From assembly GCA_947474205.1 (NCBI GenBank), contig CANJIC010000124.1, forward strand, positions 1 through 6,111: a stretch of DNA of 6,111 bases. The letters run 5' to 3'. Of the stretch, positions 1-5,389 are shown one piece after another. Under the pieces are notes generated by a model, which searched no databases, was not told the origin of the DNA, and saw only the letters and a list, made by a program, of their open reading frames with translations. Numbering within the stretch: the first letter of the stretch is position 1; the number at the start of each line of letters is the position of its first letter. Source of the stretch: Planctomycetaceae bacterium (GTDB lineage Bacteria; Planctomycetota; Phycisphaerae; Phycisphaerales; SM1A02). The position numbers were made by a program, and so were the translations under genes.

Positions 1-234
1 ATCTCTGGCTACAAGCCACAGTTCTACTTCCGTACTTCAGACATCACCGGTCGCATTGAGCTGATCAAGGAAGGCGTTGAGTCGAAGGACTTGATGTGCA
101 TGCCTGGCGACAATATCACCATGCGCGTTGACCTTGAAGGCAAGGGCGTGGCGATGGAAGTTGGAACACGTTTCGCCGTCCGTGAGGGTGGTCGAACCGT
201 GGGTTCAGGTGTTTGTACGAAGATCAATCTGTAA
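1..234 (+). CDS. tuf: Elongation factor Tu, C-terminal part (5' end outside window)
   Basis: EF-Tu is the GTPase that carries aminoacyl-tRNA to the ribosomal A site. Only the last 77 codons are present, read in frame from base 1 to a TAA stop. The visible part is the end of the third (beta-barrel) domain. It begins [17 protein letters not shown], which matches the family pattern [15 protein letters not shown]. It continues with the conserved MPGDN segment (residues 35-39 of the fragment) and the [14 protein letters not shown] signature just before the end. The last residues, VCTKINL, differ a little from the usual VVTKI ending but keep its length. The GTP-binding domain lies upstream of the window. 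The gene is followed by a long stem-loop and then rpmG, a common bacterial order. Whether a second tuf copy exists cannot be told from here. Confidence 0.97.
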   Translation: MSGYKPQFYFRTSDITGRIELIKEGVESKDLMCMPGDNITMRVDLEGKGVAMEVGTRFAVREGGRTVGSGVCTKINL

Positions 235-239
235 GTTTC

Positions 240-286
240 ATTCTGTCTGTTCCCGCTGACCACGTGTCGGCGGGAACAGATGGAAT
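240..286 (+). other. Long intercistronic stem-loop between tuf and rpmG
   Basis: Bases 240-260 pair with 266-286 around a 5-nt loop (261-265, CACGT). This gives a 21-bp uninterrupted stem with three G-U wobbles (257/269, 245/281, 244/282) and an 11-bp perfect core, TCTGTTCCCGC (246-256) with its complement (270-280). It begins 5 nt after the tuf stop. The downstream sequence GTTATC-like context has no run of T, so it is not a classic intrinsic terminator. It may act as a transcript-stabilising or processing hairpin at the tuf 3' end, or as a partial terminator that lowers rpmG expression relative to tuf. The pairing is read directly; the role is inferred. Confidence 0.75.
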
Positions 287-305
287 TATCAAAGGCCTCA
301 GGCCT

Positions 306-309
306 GGAG
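306..309 (+). promoter_or_regulatory. Shine-Dalgarno site of rpmG
   Basis: GGAG lies 6 nt before the ATG at 316. It decides this start over an in-frame ATG at 280, which sits in the 3' arm of the tuf-rpmG hairpin and would add 12 residues with no L33 similarity. Confidence 0.7.
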
Positions 310-315
310 TTTGTC

Positions 316-495
316 ATGGCTAAAAAATCTCTCGATCGCGAATATGTTTGGCTTCAATGCACCGAAACCGGTGACTTGAATTACCGCACCGAAATCCGCG
401 TGAAGGGCGGTATTTCCGAACGAGTGAAAGAAGGCTTTAAGAAGTTTTCACCACGACTTCGCAAGCACACCCTTCACAAAATCAAGCGTAAGTAA
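316..495 (+). CDS. rpmG: Ribosomal protein L33 (bL33), zinc-free form
   Basis: L33 is a small basic protein of the large ribosomal subunit, located near the E site. The 59-residue product starts MAKKSLDREYVWLQCTETG and ends RKHTLHKIKRK, matching the family's typical N-terminus and its conserved RKHTLH close to the end. The length is slightly above the usual 50-55 residues because of a short expansion around residues 30-42 (VKGGISERVKEGF). The zinc-binding form has two CxxC pairs. Here only Cys15 remains: the partner position is Thr18, and the second pair is replaced by the SPRL segment near residues 45-48. This is therefore a C-minus, zinc-independent type with one leftover cysteine. The start is supported by a GGAG 6 nt upstream. 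tRNA-Trp begins 24 nt after the stop, so the two probably share a transcript. Confidence 0.95.
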   Translation: MAKKSLDREYVWLQCTETGDLNYRTEIRVKGGISERVKEGFKKFSPRLRKHTLHKIKRK

Positions 496-510
496 GGAAT
501 TTTCCTTGCT
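491..510 (+). other. Small hairpin across the rpmG stop codon
   Basis: AGTAAGGA (491-498) can pair with TCCTTGCT (503-510) around ATTT, giving 8 bp with one wobble. It spans the rpmG TAA and lies just before the tRNA. There is no T-run after it. It could help separate the mRNA from the tRNA by processing, but it is short and may be chance. Confidence 0.3.
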
Positions 511-519
511 CACGCATCT

Positions 520-592
520 ACGTCGGTAGCTCAGCTGGTAGAGCAGCGGATTCCAAATCCGCAGGTCGCGGGTTCGATCCCCTCCCGGCGTG
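520..592 (+). tRNA. trnW: tRNA-Trp (anticodon CCA)
   Basis: The full cloverleaf can be drawn. The acceptor stem 520-526 pairs with 585-591 (7 bp, one T-G wobble at 523/588). U8-A9 is at 527-528. The D-stem GCTC/GAGC (529-532/541-544) encloses loop AGCTGGTA. The anticodon stem GCGGA/TCCGC (546-550/558-562) encloses loop TTCCAAA, with anticodon CCA at 553-555, reading UGG (Trp). The variable loop is AGGTC. The T-arm is 568-572/580-584 with loop TTCGATC. The discriminator base is G592, as expected for Trp, and the 3' CCA is not encoded. One oddity is a C-U mismatch in the T-stem (569/583, standard positions 50/64). The position between rpmG and secE is the classic place for bacterial trnW. The T-arm GGTTCGATCC core is intact, so the gene is probably functional. 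Confidence 0.97.
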
Positions 593-609
593 TTTGGCGG
601 CGTGTTTGG
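586..609 (+). repeat. Perfect 12-bp tandem duplication at the tRNA-Trp 3' end
   Basis: CGGCGTGTTTGG occurs at 586-597 and again, directly adjacent, at 598-609. The first copy contains the last six acceptor-stem bases and the discriminator base of tRNA-Trp; the second lies wholly in the spacer before secE. The match stops at both ends, so the unit is exactly 12 bp. Replication slippage is the simplest origin. A relic attachment site is possible but unsupported, as no integrase is present. Confidence 0.9.
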
Positions 610-678
610 AGCAGTCGCTTGGCGTCGCTGAAGTTTGGGCGTCATTCTCCGCGCAGGTGTTCGCAGCGCAATCAGTTG

Positions 679-700
679 TTTGAAGTGTTCGAATTTTTTT
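679..700 (+). terminator. Weak terminator-like hairpin between tRNA-Trp and secE
   Basis: TTTGAA (679-684) pairs with TTCGAA (688-693) around loop GTG. It is followed at once by seven T (694-700). The stem is short and AT-rich with one wobble, so termination would be partial at best. It could adjust the amount of secE-nusG transcript reading through from the tuf-rpmG-trnW unit. The T-run is clear; function is uncertain. Confidence 0.35.
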
Positions 701-724
701 CTCACCGCATTCTGAAAGTTCATC

Positions 725-1135
725 ATGTCAACCGCAATTCGAAAATTTGGTCAGGGCTACTGGACACGAATGATGTCCGTGGTTGGCTTTGGTTTGGTGG
801 CGGTGCTTGGCGCGATTTGGCTTTGGCGCATGCTTGATACGGTGAGTGTGGGTTTCCCATCCATTTATCTTGCCAGCGGCGTGTCGGTTCTGTTCTTGGC
901 CATCGTTGGCGCCGCCTTGTGGTGGTTCGTTGGCTGGAACGCGCGCAGCGTTGACTTTCTTGTAGCCACTGAAGGCGAGATGAAAAAAGTAAATTGGTCC
1001 ACCAAGCACGAGCTTGTTGGAAGCACGGTGGTGGTGATCGCGGTGGTGTTCATCATTTCATTGTTTTGTTGGCTATTTGACTTTATCTTTTCCACCCTGT
1101 TCGTCTGGATGAAAGTTTTGGACATGAGGAGTTGA
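725..1135 (+). CDS. secE: Preprotein translocase subunit SecE
   Basis: SecE is the small essential clamp subunit of the SecYEG channel in the inner membrane and exports unfolded proteins with SecA. The 136-residue product has three predicted membrane segments, about residues 17-38, 47-70 and 99-128, as in the three-span E. coli SecE (127 residues), rather than the single span of many Gram-positive forms. Between spans two and three lies the family signature: ATEGEMKKVNWSTKHEL (residues 81-97) matches the conserved E-[LM]-KKV-x-W-[PS]-T pattern of the amphipathic cytoplasmic helix. The ATG at 725 has only a weak purine stretch upstream (GAAAG near 713-717). It follows tRNA-Trp by 132 nt and is followed after 5 nt by nusG, the usual bacterial pairing. 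The identification rests on motif, topology and neighbours together. Confidence 0.95.
   Translation: MSTAIRKFGQGYWTRMMSVVGFGLVAVLGAIWLWRMLDTVSVGFPSIYLASGVSVLFLAIVGAALWWFVGWNARSVDFLVATEGEMKKVNWSTKHELVGSTVVVIAVVFIISLFCWLFDFIFSTLFVWMKVLDMRS
1127..1131 (+). promoter_or_regulatory. Shine-Dalgarno site of nusG
   Basis: AGGAG lies within the last codons of secE, 9 nt before the ATG at 1141. It favours that ATG over the in-frame TTG at 1132, which directly abuts the AGGAG with no spacer. Its location inside secE suggests translational coupling of the two genes. Confidence 0.75.
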
Positions 1136-1140
1136 TCAAC

Positions 1141-1968
1141 ATGCTGTCAGAAGAATCACCAAATACCGAAAATCATGCTGAAGTTGAGGCCGAGGCCCCA
1201 ACCAAGACCAAGAACCTTTCCGCTGGCCTTGGCGCGCTTCGAAGCACCGGTCCACTGAAGGGTGGAGTTGCCACCAGCCGCGCGTATGAAGCCGCGAGCA
1301 CCAAGAACAAGGGCACGCCCATGTTGGCGCCGCCAACAATGTCCGCCGAAGAAATGGCCGCCAACGGAACGCTGACACCAGTTGATCCCGACAGCGAATT
1401 GCCCATGTATCGCGACGGTATGGATTGGTTCGTGCTTCGCGTTGCAAGCAATAAGGAAAATTCCGTGCAGTCAACACTTGAACGCAAGGTTCAAATTGAA
1501 GGCATGAAACATTTGGTTGGCCGCATCATGGTGCCAACTGAAAAGACCAAGACCATCAAGGCTGGCAAACAACGTGTGACTGAAACAAAGTTGTATCCCG
1601 GCTATGTGTTTGTTGAAATGAAGCTGGAGCCAGATGGTCGCATTCCGCAAGACGTGTTTTTCTTGATCAAGGAAACCACCGGCGTGGGCGACTTTGTGGG
1701 TACCGCTGGTCGGCCAACGCCAATGGCGCCACCAGAAGTTGAGAAGATGTTGTTCGACAGCAAGAAGCCTGACGAATCACCGACCGTTCGCATGGAATTT
1801 GTGAAGGGCGACGCGGTTGTGATTAAGGAAGGTCCGTTCCAGAATTACGAAGGAACGGTCGACGAAACATTGCCCGAGAAGGGCTTGGTTCGCGTGTTGG
1901 TTACCATCTTCGGTCGTCAGGCTCCTGTTGAGCTTGAGTATTGGCAAATTGCCAAAGCTGAAAAGTAA
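1141..1968 (+). CDS. nusG: Transcription termination/antitermination factor NusG with long N-terminal extension
   Basis: NusG binds the RNA polymerase clamp, reduces pausing, and through its KOW domain contacts ribosomal protein S10 (NusE) or Rho. The product is 275 residues, against about 180 in E. coli. Residues 1-93 are an apparently disordered extension, acidic at first (E/A-rich to about 20), then rich in A, G, K, T and P. The NGN domain spans about 94-205, beginning MDWFVLRVASNKE and carrying the signature LYPGYVFVEM (151-160). The KOW domain spans about 219-272, with VKGDAVVIKEGPFQNYEGTV (221-240) and IFGRQAPVELE (256-266). F257 and R259 sit in the IFGR motif that contacts S10/Rho in E. 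coli. The start at 1141 is set by AGGAG 9 nt upstream. It is 5 nt after secE and so in one operon with it. The usual rplK does not follow. Confidence 0.96.
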   Translation: MLSEESPNTENHAEVEAEAPTKTKNLSAGLGALRSTGPLKGGVATSRAYEAASTKNKGTPMLAPPTMSAEEMAANGTLTPVDPDSELPMYRDGMDWFVLRVASNKENSVQSTLERKVQIEGMKHLVGRIMVPTEKTKTIKAGKQRVTETKLYPGYVFVEMKLEPDGRIPQDVFFLIKETTGVGDFVGTAGRPTPMAPPEVEKMLFDSKKPDESPTVRMEFVKGDAVVIKEGPFQNYEGTVDETLPEKGLVRVLVTIFGRQAPVELEYWQIAKAEK

Positions 1969-1985
1969 GAACCGAGTAAGAACCG
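1964..1985 (+). repeat. Perfect 11-bp tandem duplication across the nusG stop codon
   Basis: AGTAAGAACCG occurs at 1964-1974 and again, directly adjacent, at 1975-1985. The first copy holds the nusG TAA (1966-1968); the second lies in the gap before the lipoprotein gene. The unit is 11 bp exactly. It resembles the 12-bp duplication at the tRNA-Trp end in form and position, both copying the last bases of a gene into the spacer. Slippage during replication is the likely cause. Confidence 0.9.
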
Positions 1986-1995
1986 TATTTCACAT

Positions 1996-2000
1996 GGGAG
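1996..2000 (+). promoter_or_regulatory. Shine-Dalgarno site of the lipoprotein gene
   Basis: GGGAG lies 8 nt before the ATG at 2009 and selects it over an in-frame ATG at 1994, which overlaps this site. With the start at 2009 the product opens with a clean lipoprotein signal peptide. Confidence 0.65.
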
Positions 2001-2008
2001 CAGCCTCA

Positions 2009-2605
2009 ATGCAACGAATCACATCCACATTTGTGTTGGCCGCAGTCCTCACATCGGGTTTGTTTGTCTCGTTGTTGGGTTGCACCGCGGGCGCGACATA
2101 TCCACCAACATCTGGCCAGACGGTTTTGTCGCCATCAACGCCGCCATGTCCGCAATTGATGGCCAGTGGTTTGCGGTACGCGCAAAAACGCTTGGCGCCG
2201 CCTGGTGAAATTTTGGTTTTCAATTTGCCTCCGCAGACACCATTTTACGTGTGGGATGATGTTGCATTGAAACTTGGCGAAGGCTCTAGACCAATGACCG
2301 AAAGCGACAAGGTTGGTATGACCATGCAACAGTTGCGCTTGAATGGCAGCAACGCGGAAGTGGATGTGATTTATGTCACCTCCGATGGCGTCTGGCAAAT
2401 GGCGACCGTGCATTTAGAGGGCGCGTTTGGCGCGGAGTATCGACCATCATTTGTGCAGCGCTGGTTGATCCCAGTGGAGAAGCCGGTCTTCAATCCGCCG
2501 TTGATTGGATCAATTGCCAATGCGCCAGATTCGCCCGCTGCTTCGCCAATTATTCCAAATACGCCAACAAGCAACGAGCCCGCAGTGCCCGCATCCAAGC
2601 ATTGA
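2009..2605 (+). CDS. Predicted lipoprotein of unknown function
   Basis: I do not recognise the family. The 198-residue product opens with a lipoprotein signal: a short basic end (MQR), a hydrophobic stretch (about 8-22) and the lipobox LLGC, with the acylated cysteine at residue 25. It should therefore be cut by signal peptidase II and anchored in a membrane facing the periplasm. Residues about 45-165 look like a compact domain of mixed strands and turns, with segments such as TPFYVWDDVALKLG (77-90) and VYVTSDG-like IYVTSDGVWQMATV (121-134). Residues about 170-198 are a Pro/Ala/Ser/Asn-rich tail, probably flexible. There is one further cysteine (Cys47). The start is chosen by GGGAG 8 nt upstream; a longer frame opening at 1928 inside nusG is unlikely. 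It lies 40 nt after nusG, so may be co-transcribed with it. No partner or substrate can be inferred. Confidence 0.8.
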   Translation: MQRITSTFVLAAVLTSGLFVSLLGCTAGATYPPTSGQTVLSPSTPPCPQLMASGLRYAQKRLAPPGEILVFNLPPQTPFYVWDDVALKLGEGSRPMTESDKVGMTMQQLRLNGSNAEVDVIYVTSDGVWQMATVHLEGAFGAEYRPSFVQRWLIPVEKPVFNPPLIGSIANAPDSPAASPIIPNTPTSNEPAVPASKH

Positions 2606-2617
2606 TGTGCTTGCGGG
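2588..2617 (+). terminator. Hairpin over the lipoprotein stop codon, possible terminator
   Basis: CCCGC (2588-2592) pairs with GCGGG (2613-2617), and AAGCA (2597-2601) pairs with TGCTT (2608-2612). A 4-nt bulge (2593-2596) lies on one side and a 6-nt loop (2602-2607) contains part of the TGA stop. The following bases (TCTAGGTTTATAG, then CGTTTTAAATT) are AT-rich but lack a proper T-run. It may end or weaken the secE-nusG-lipoprotein transcript. Confidence 0.35.
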
Positions 2618-2681
2618 TCTAGGTTTATAGCGTTTTAAATTATGTTCGGTAATGTGTTCGCCGTGATCTAGCATCAGGCTT

Positions 2682-3566
2682 GTGAAACATATTTCGCCCG
2701 CCACCAAGTTCATTCACCACGCGCTGCACCAAGAGTGCGAGTCGGCGCGTGGTCGATCCACGCAGGCCCTTGGTGTGGCGTCGCAAGATCAAGTTGAAGG
2801 CATTCGCGGTTACCGGCGCGCGGTTAAAAAAATTCGTTGCGCGTTGTTGTTGACCGCGGGTGGCTTGTGTGCGCAGAAGCGCCAGGCACTTGATGAGCGT
2901 TGGCGCGAGTTGGCTCGAAGGCTGGGCGATTTTAGAGATTTGGATGCCCGTGAAAAAAAGCTGAATGAAATCATTAATCGCTTGCCGGTGATTGACCAAG
3001 AAGGCGCGCGTATTGCTTGGCAAAGCGCACAAGACCCAAAGGATTTCAATGTGCAGAGCGCGCATCGGCGCGAAGTTCTTGAAGGTTTGGCGGGTGATAC
3101 AGAGCAGTTGATTTCTGTTACGGAAAAAATTCGGTTTACAGAGCTCACTCCCGAAATGGTGGCGGGTTCGATTGAACATCTTTGGAATAGGGCGCGCTCG
3201 CAAGCGGACAAATCGTGGGTTGATCGTGATGAGGCCTGGTTGCATTCATTGCGCAAGCGCATTCAGCGTACGCATATTGCGTTTCGACTTATGCGCGAGC
3301 ACAGTGGCGAGCGTGGTTTGGAACTTGAGAAACGCTTTGATGCGGCCGCAAAAGCCATGGGAGAATTGCGTGACGTATCCATGATTCGCTTGCTGTTGCC
3401 CATGAAGGATGCACGCGGTGAGCCTGTAATTGAAACACTTCGAATGTTGGTTTCACAAACAGAGAGCGAAGCCATGAAGCATGCGCGCAAATTGGTGGCG
3501 AAAGCTTTCAAACCCGATATTGGAAAAACCCTGCGACATATCACGCTGCACATTCACTCTTTGTAA
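2682..3566 (+). CDS. CHAD domain protein
   Basis: CHAD domains are helical bundles made of two similar halves that bind inorganic polyphosphate through conserved His, Arg and Lys residues; several are associated with polyphosphate granules. The 294-residue product shows both halves. The first has IRGYRRAVKKIR (41-52), matching the V-H-x-L-R-x-x-x-R-R-x-R helix but with Arg in place of His, followed by ARRLGDFRDLD (78-88), the family's LGxxRDxD motif. The second has LHSLRKRIQRTH (187-198), with the His kept, followed by AMGELRDVS (225-233). The product is highly basic, without signal peptide or membrane span, so probably cytoplasmic. It stands alone rather than fused to a CYTH domain, and no polyphosphate kinase gene is in the window. 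The start is a GTG with only a weak AGG upstream (2676-2678); no better start was seen. It begins 76 nt after the lipoprotein stop. Confidence 0.85.
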   Translation: MKHISPATKFIHHALHQECESARGRSTQALGVASQDQVEGIRGYRRAVKKIRCALLLTAGGLCAQKRQALDERWRELARRLGDFRDLDAREKKLNEIINRLPVIDQEGARIAWQSAQDPKDFNVQSAHRREVLEGLAGDTEQLISVTEKIRFTELTPEMVAGSIEHLWNRARSQADKSWVDRDEAWLHSLRKRIQRTHIAFRLMREHSGERGLELEKRFDAAAKAMGELRDVSMIRLLLPMKDARGEPVIETLRMLVSQTESEAMKHARKLVAKAFKPDIGKTLRHITLHIHSL

Positions 3567-3594
3567 TTGGCTGCGTCGCTATTTTCACGGCCAA
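3567..3594 (+). other. Weak hairpin after the CHAD gene
   Basis: TTGGCTG (3567-3573) pairs with CGGCCAA (3588-3594), 7 bp with one wobble, around a 14-nt loop that starts immediately after the TAA. No T-run follows, so a terminator role is doubtful. The rest of the gap to proS (3595-3682) shows no clear promoter. Confidence 0.3.
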
Positions 3595-3682
3595 ATGAAG
3601 TCGGGTGGTGGGGTGTAATCCAAATCGTGGCGCGCCCCGTGCAATTTGCCGTGGCGTGTTACCTTGGCGGGTTGGTGCACAC

Positions 3683-5236
3683 ATGAATCAATCAGCAAAA
3701 AATCAAACCGTCAAAGTTCAAACCGCAATCACTCCAACGCGCGAGCAGAATTATTCCGAGTGGTATCAACAAGTGGTCAAGGCCGCGGATCTTGCGGAGA
3801 ACAGCGCGGTGCGTGGTTGCATGGTGATTAAGCCGTGGGGCTACGCCATTTGGGAAAATATTCAACGTGCGCTGGACAAAATGTTCAAGGACACCGGGCA
3901 CAAGAACGCCTACTTTCCGCTTTTCATTCCGCTGTCCTTCTTGGAAAAAGAAGCCGCCCACGTTGATGGCTTCGCCAAAGAGTGCGCCGTGGTGACGCAC
4001 CATCGCTTGCAAATGAAAGATGGAAAGTTGGTGCCCACCGGCGAGTTGGATGAGCCGTTGATTGTGCGTCCCACAAGTGAGACAATTATTGGCGCAAGTT
4101 TTTCAAAGTGGGTTGAGAGTTACCGCGACCTTCCGTTGCTGATTAATCAGTGGGCCAATGTTGTGCGTTGGGAAATGCGCACGCGTTTATTTCTGCGCAC
4201 CACGGAATTTTTGTGGCAAGAGGGTCACACCGCGCACGCCACCGAGGCCGAGGCGCGCGAGGAAACAATGAAGATGCTGGAGGTGTACGCCGACTTCGCA
4301 GAGAACTGGATGGCCATGCCCGTGATCAAGGGTCGTAAGACTGATGGCGAGAGATTTCCTGGCGCCGTGGATACGTTTTCCATTGAGTCCATGATGCAAG
4401 ATCGCAAGGCGTTGCAAGCGGGAACCAGCCACTTTTTGGGGCAAAACTTTGCTAAAGCCAGCGAAATTAAATTCCTGGATCAGGCGGGGCAATTGCAACA
4501 TGCTTGGACCACAAGTTGGGGCGTAAGCACGCGCCTTGTTGGCGGACTGATTATGACCCACGCCGATGACGATGGTTTGATTGTTCCGCCACGACTTGCG
4601 CCGACGCACTTTGTCATTCTTCCGATTACGCCAAAGCCCGAGACGCAAGCCGCTGTTCTGGATGCGTGTCATAAACTTGCCGCGCGTCTGCGTGAAATTT
4701 CCTACGCCGGCCGCACCATAGAGGTGGAGGTTGACACGCGCGACTTACGCGGCGGTGACAAGATGTGGAGTTGGGTGAAGAAGGGCGCGCCTGTGCGCAT
4801 TGAAGTTGGGCCGCGTGATTTGGAGCAGGGAGTTGTGAGCATGTCGCGGCGTGATCGCGGCGTGAAGGAGAAGGAAAGTATTTCGCCAGATGCGCTGGTC
4901 GCCGGCGCCGTGAAGTTGCTAGAGGAAATTCAGTCGGGCATGTTGGCCAAGGCCACGGCGTTTCGCGACGCCAACACCAAGATCATTGATGACCCGAAAG
5001 AGTTTCGCGAGTTCTTCACACCCAAGACCGCCGAAAGCGACAATGTGCCCACGGAAATTCACGGTGGCTTTGCCAGTTGCCGCTTTGCCATGGACGCCGA
5101 CGCCGAGGCCAAGTTGAAAAACGAATTGGGCGTCACGGTTCGTGTTGTGCCTATGGATGGCGTAAAAGACCCAGGTCCATGCATCTTGACGGGTAAGCCA
5201 GCCGAGCAGCGCGTGCTATTTGCCAAGTCCTATTGA
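3683..5236 (+). CDS. proS: Prolyl-tRNA synthetase, archaeal/eukaryote-like class
   Basis: ProRS attaches proline to tRNA-Pro using ATP in the cytoplasm. The 517-residue product has the class II motifs: RPTSET (129-134), motif 2 RWEMRTRLFLRTTEFLWQEG (162-181) with GHTAHA following, the TSHFLGQNFAKAS segment (248-260), and motif 3 GLIMTHADDDGLIVPPRLAP (288-307). The anticodon-binding domain follows (about 308-410), then a C-terminal domain ending VLFAKSY. The absence of the large editing insertion between motifs 2 and 3, and the terminal Tyr, mark the archaeal/eukaryote-like type also found in many bacteria (Thermus is a studied example), not the E. coli type. In that class the C-terminal domain can hold zinc with four cysteines; here only Cys465 and Cys500 are seen, so the site is probably lost. 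The ATG at 3683 is preferred. A GTG at 3605 would add 26 residues lacking family character. The upstream GGCGGG (3666-3671) is a poor Shine-Dalgarno match. Confidence 0.96.
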   Translation: MNQSAKNQTVKVQTAITPTREQNYSEWYQQVVKAADLAENSAVRGCMVIKPWGYAIWENIQRALDKMFKDTGHKNAYFPLFIPLSFLEKEAAHVDGFAKECAVVTHHRLQMKDGKLVPTGELDEPLIVRPTSETIIGASFSKWVESYRDLPLLINQWANVVRWEMRTRLFLRTTEFLWQEGHTAHATEAEAREETMKMLEVYADFAENWMAMPVIKGRKTDGERFPGAVDTFSIESMMQDRKALQAGTSHFLGQNFAKASEIKFLDQAGQLQHAWTTSWGVSTRLVGGLIMTHADDDGLIVPPRLAPTHFVILPITPKPETQAAVLDACHKLAARLREISYAGRTIEVEVDTRDLRGGDKMWSWVKKGAPVRIEVGPRDLEQGVVSMSRRDRGVKEKESISPDALVAGAVKLLEEIQSGMLAKATAFRDANTKIIDDPKEFREFFTPKTAESDNVPTEIHGGFASCRFAMDADAEAKLKNELGVTVRVVPMDGVKDPGPCILTGKPAEQRVLFAKSY

Positions 5237-5246
5237 TGGCGGGTTG

Positions 5247-5362
5247 ATTCAGATCGGGGTTTGCGCACAGAATTCATAGGGAACTGCCTGCAGATTTCTT
5301 ACAAATGGATTGCGAGCCGCACAGAGGCGGTCACCGCCTTGAATCGACCGCAAACCCTGAAT
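5247..5362 (+). ncRNA. Candidate structured RNA region after proS
   Basis: This stretch can fold as a closed multi-branched structure. The outer stem pairs GGTTTGCG (5258-5265) with CGCAAACC (5349-5356), and beyond a 5-nt bulge ATTCAG (5247-5252) with CTGAAT (5357-5362). Alternatively the stem runs straight from TCGGGG (5254-5259). Inside, AATTCAT (5271-5277) pairs with ATGGATT (5305-5311), and GAGGCGG (5324-5330) pairs with CCGCCTT (5334-5340) around TCA. It begins about 10 nt after the proS stop, so may be a 3' UTR element, or the leader of a separate transcript for the downstream gene. No known riboswitch or RNA family is recognised. Confidence 0.35.
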
Positions 5363-5389
5363 TTGAGCCCCATAATCGCAATTTTTAGC

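Noticed and set aside
1136..1487. Two overlapping - strand frames opposite the NusG extension
   Set aside because: Considered because the NusG extension is unusual, but they are Arg/Ser-rich shadow translations with no start signals, and the + strand frame continues straight into NusG.
2602..2641. Possible promoters for the CHAD gene (TTGATG with TATAGC, or TTGCGG with TAAATT, both 18-nt spacers)
   Set aside because: Each candidate matches only partly (3-4 of 6 bases per hexamer) and the first overlaps the hairpin at the lipoprotein stop; too weak to list as a feature.
2640..3245. 201-codon open frame on the - strand opposite the CHAD gene
   Set aside because: The + strand frame has clear CHAD motifs in both halves. 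The antisense frame shows no domain character and is the mirror of a codon-biased gene.
3629..3636. GGCGCGCC palindrome before proS
   Set aside because: An 8-bp GC palindrome in a GC-rich spacer; no operator or pairing context around it.
3605..3682. GTG-started 26-residue N-terminal extension of ProRS
   Set aside because: It is rich in Arg, Cys and Pro, has no family similarity and no good Shine-Dalgarno; the ATG at 3683 gives the normal start of this class.
4187..4672. 161-codon open frame on the - strand inside proS
   Set aside because: It lies fully within the conserved catalytic core of proS and has no recognisable content.
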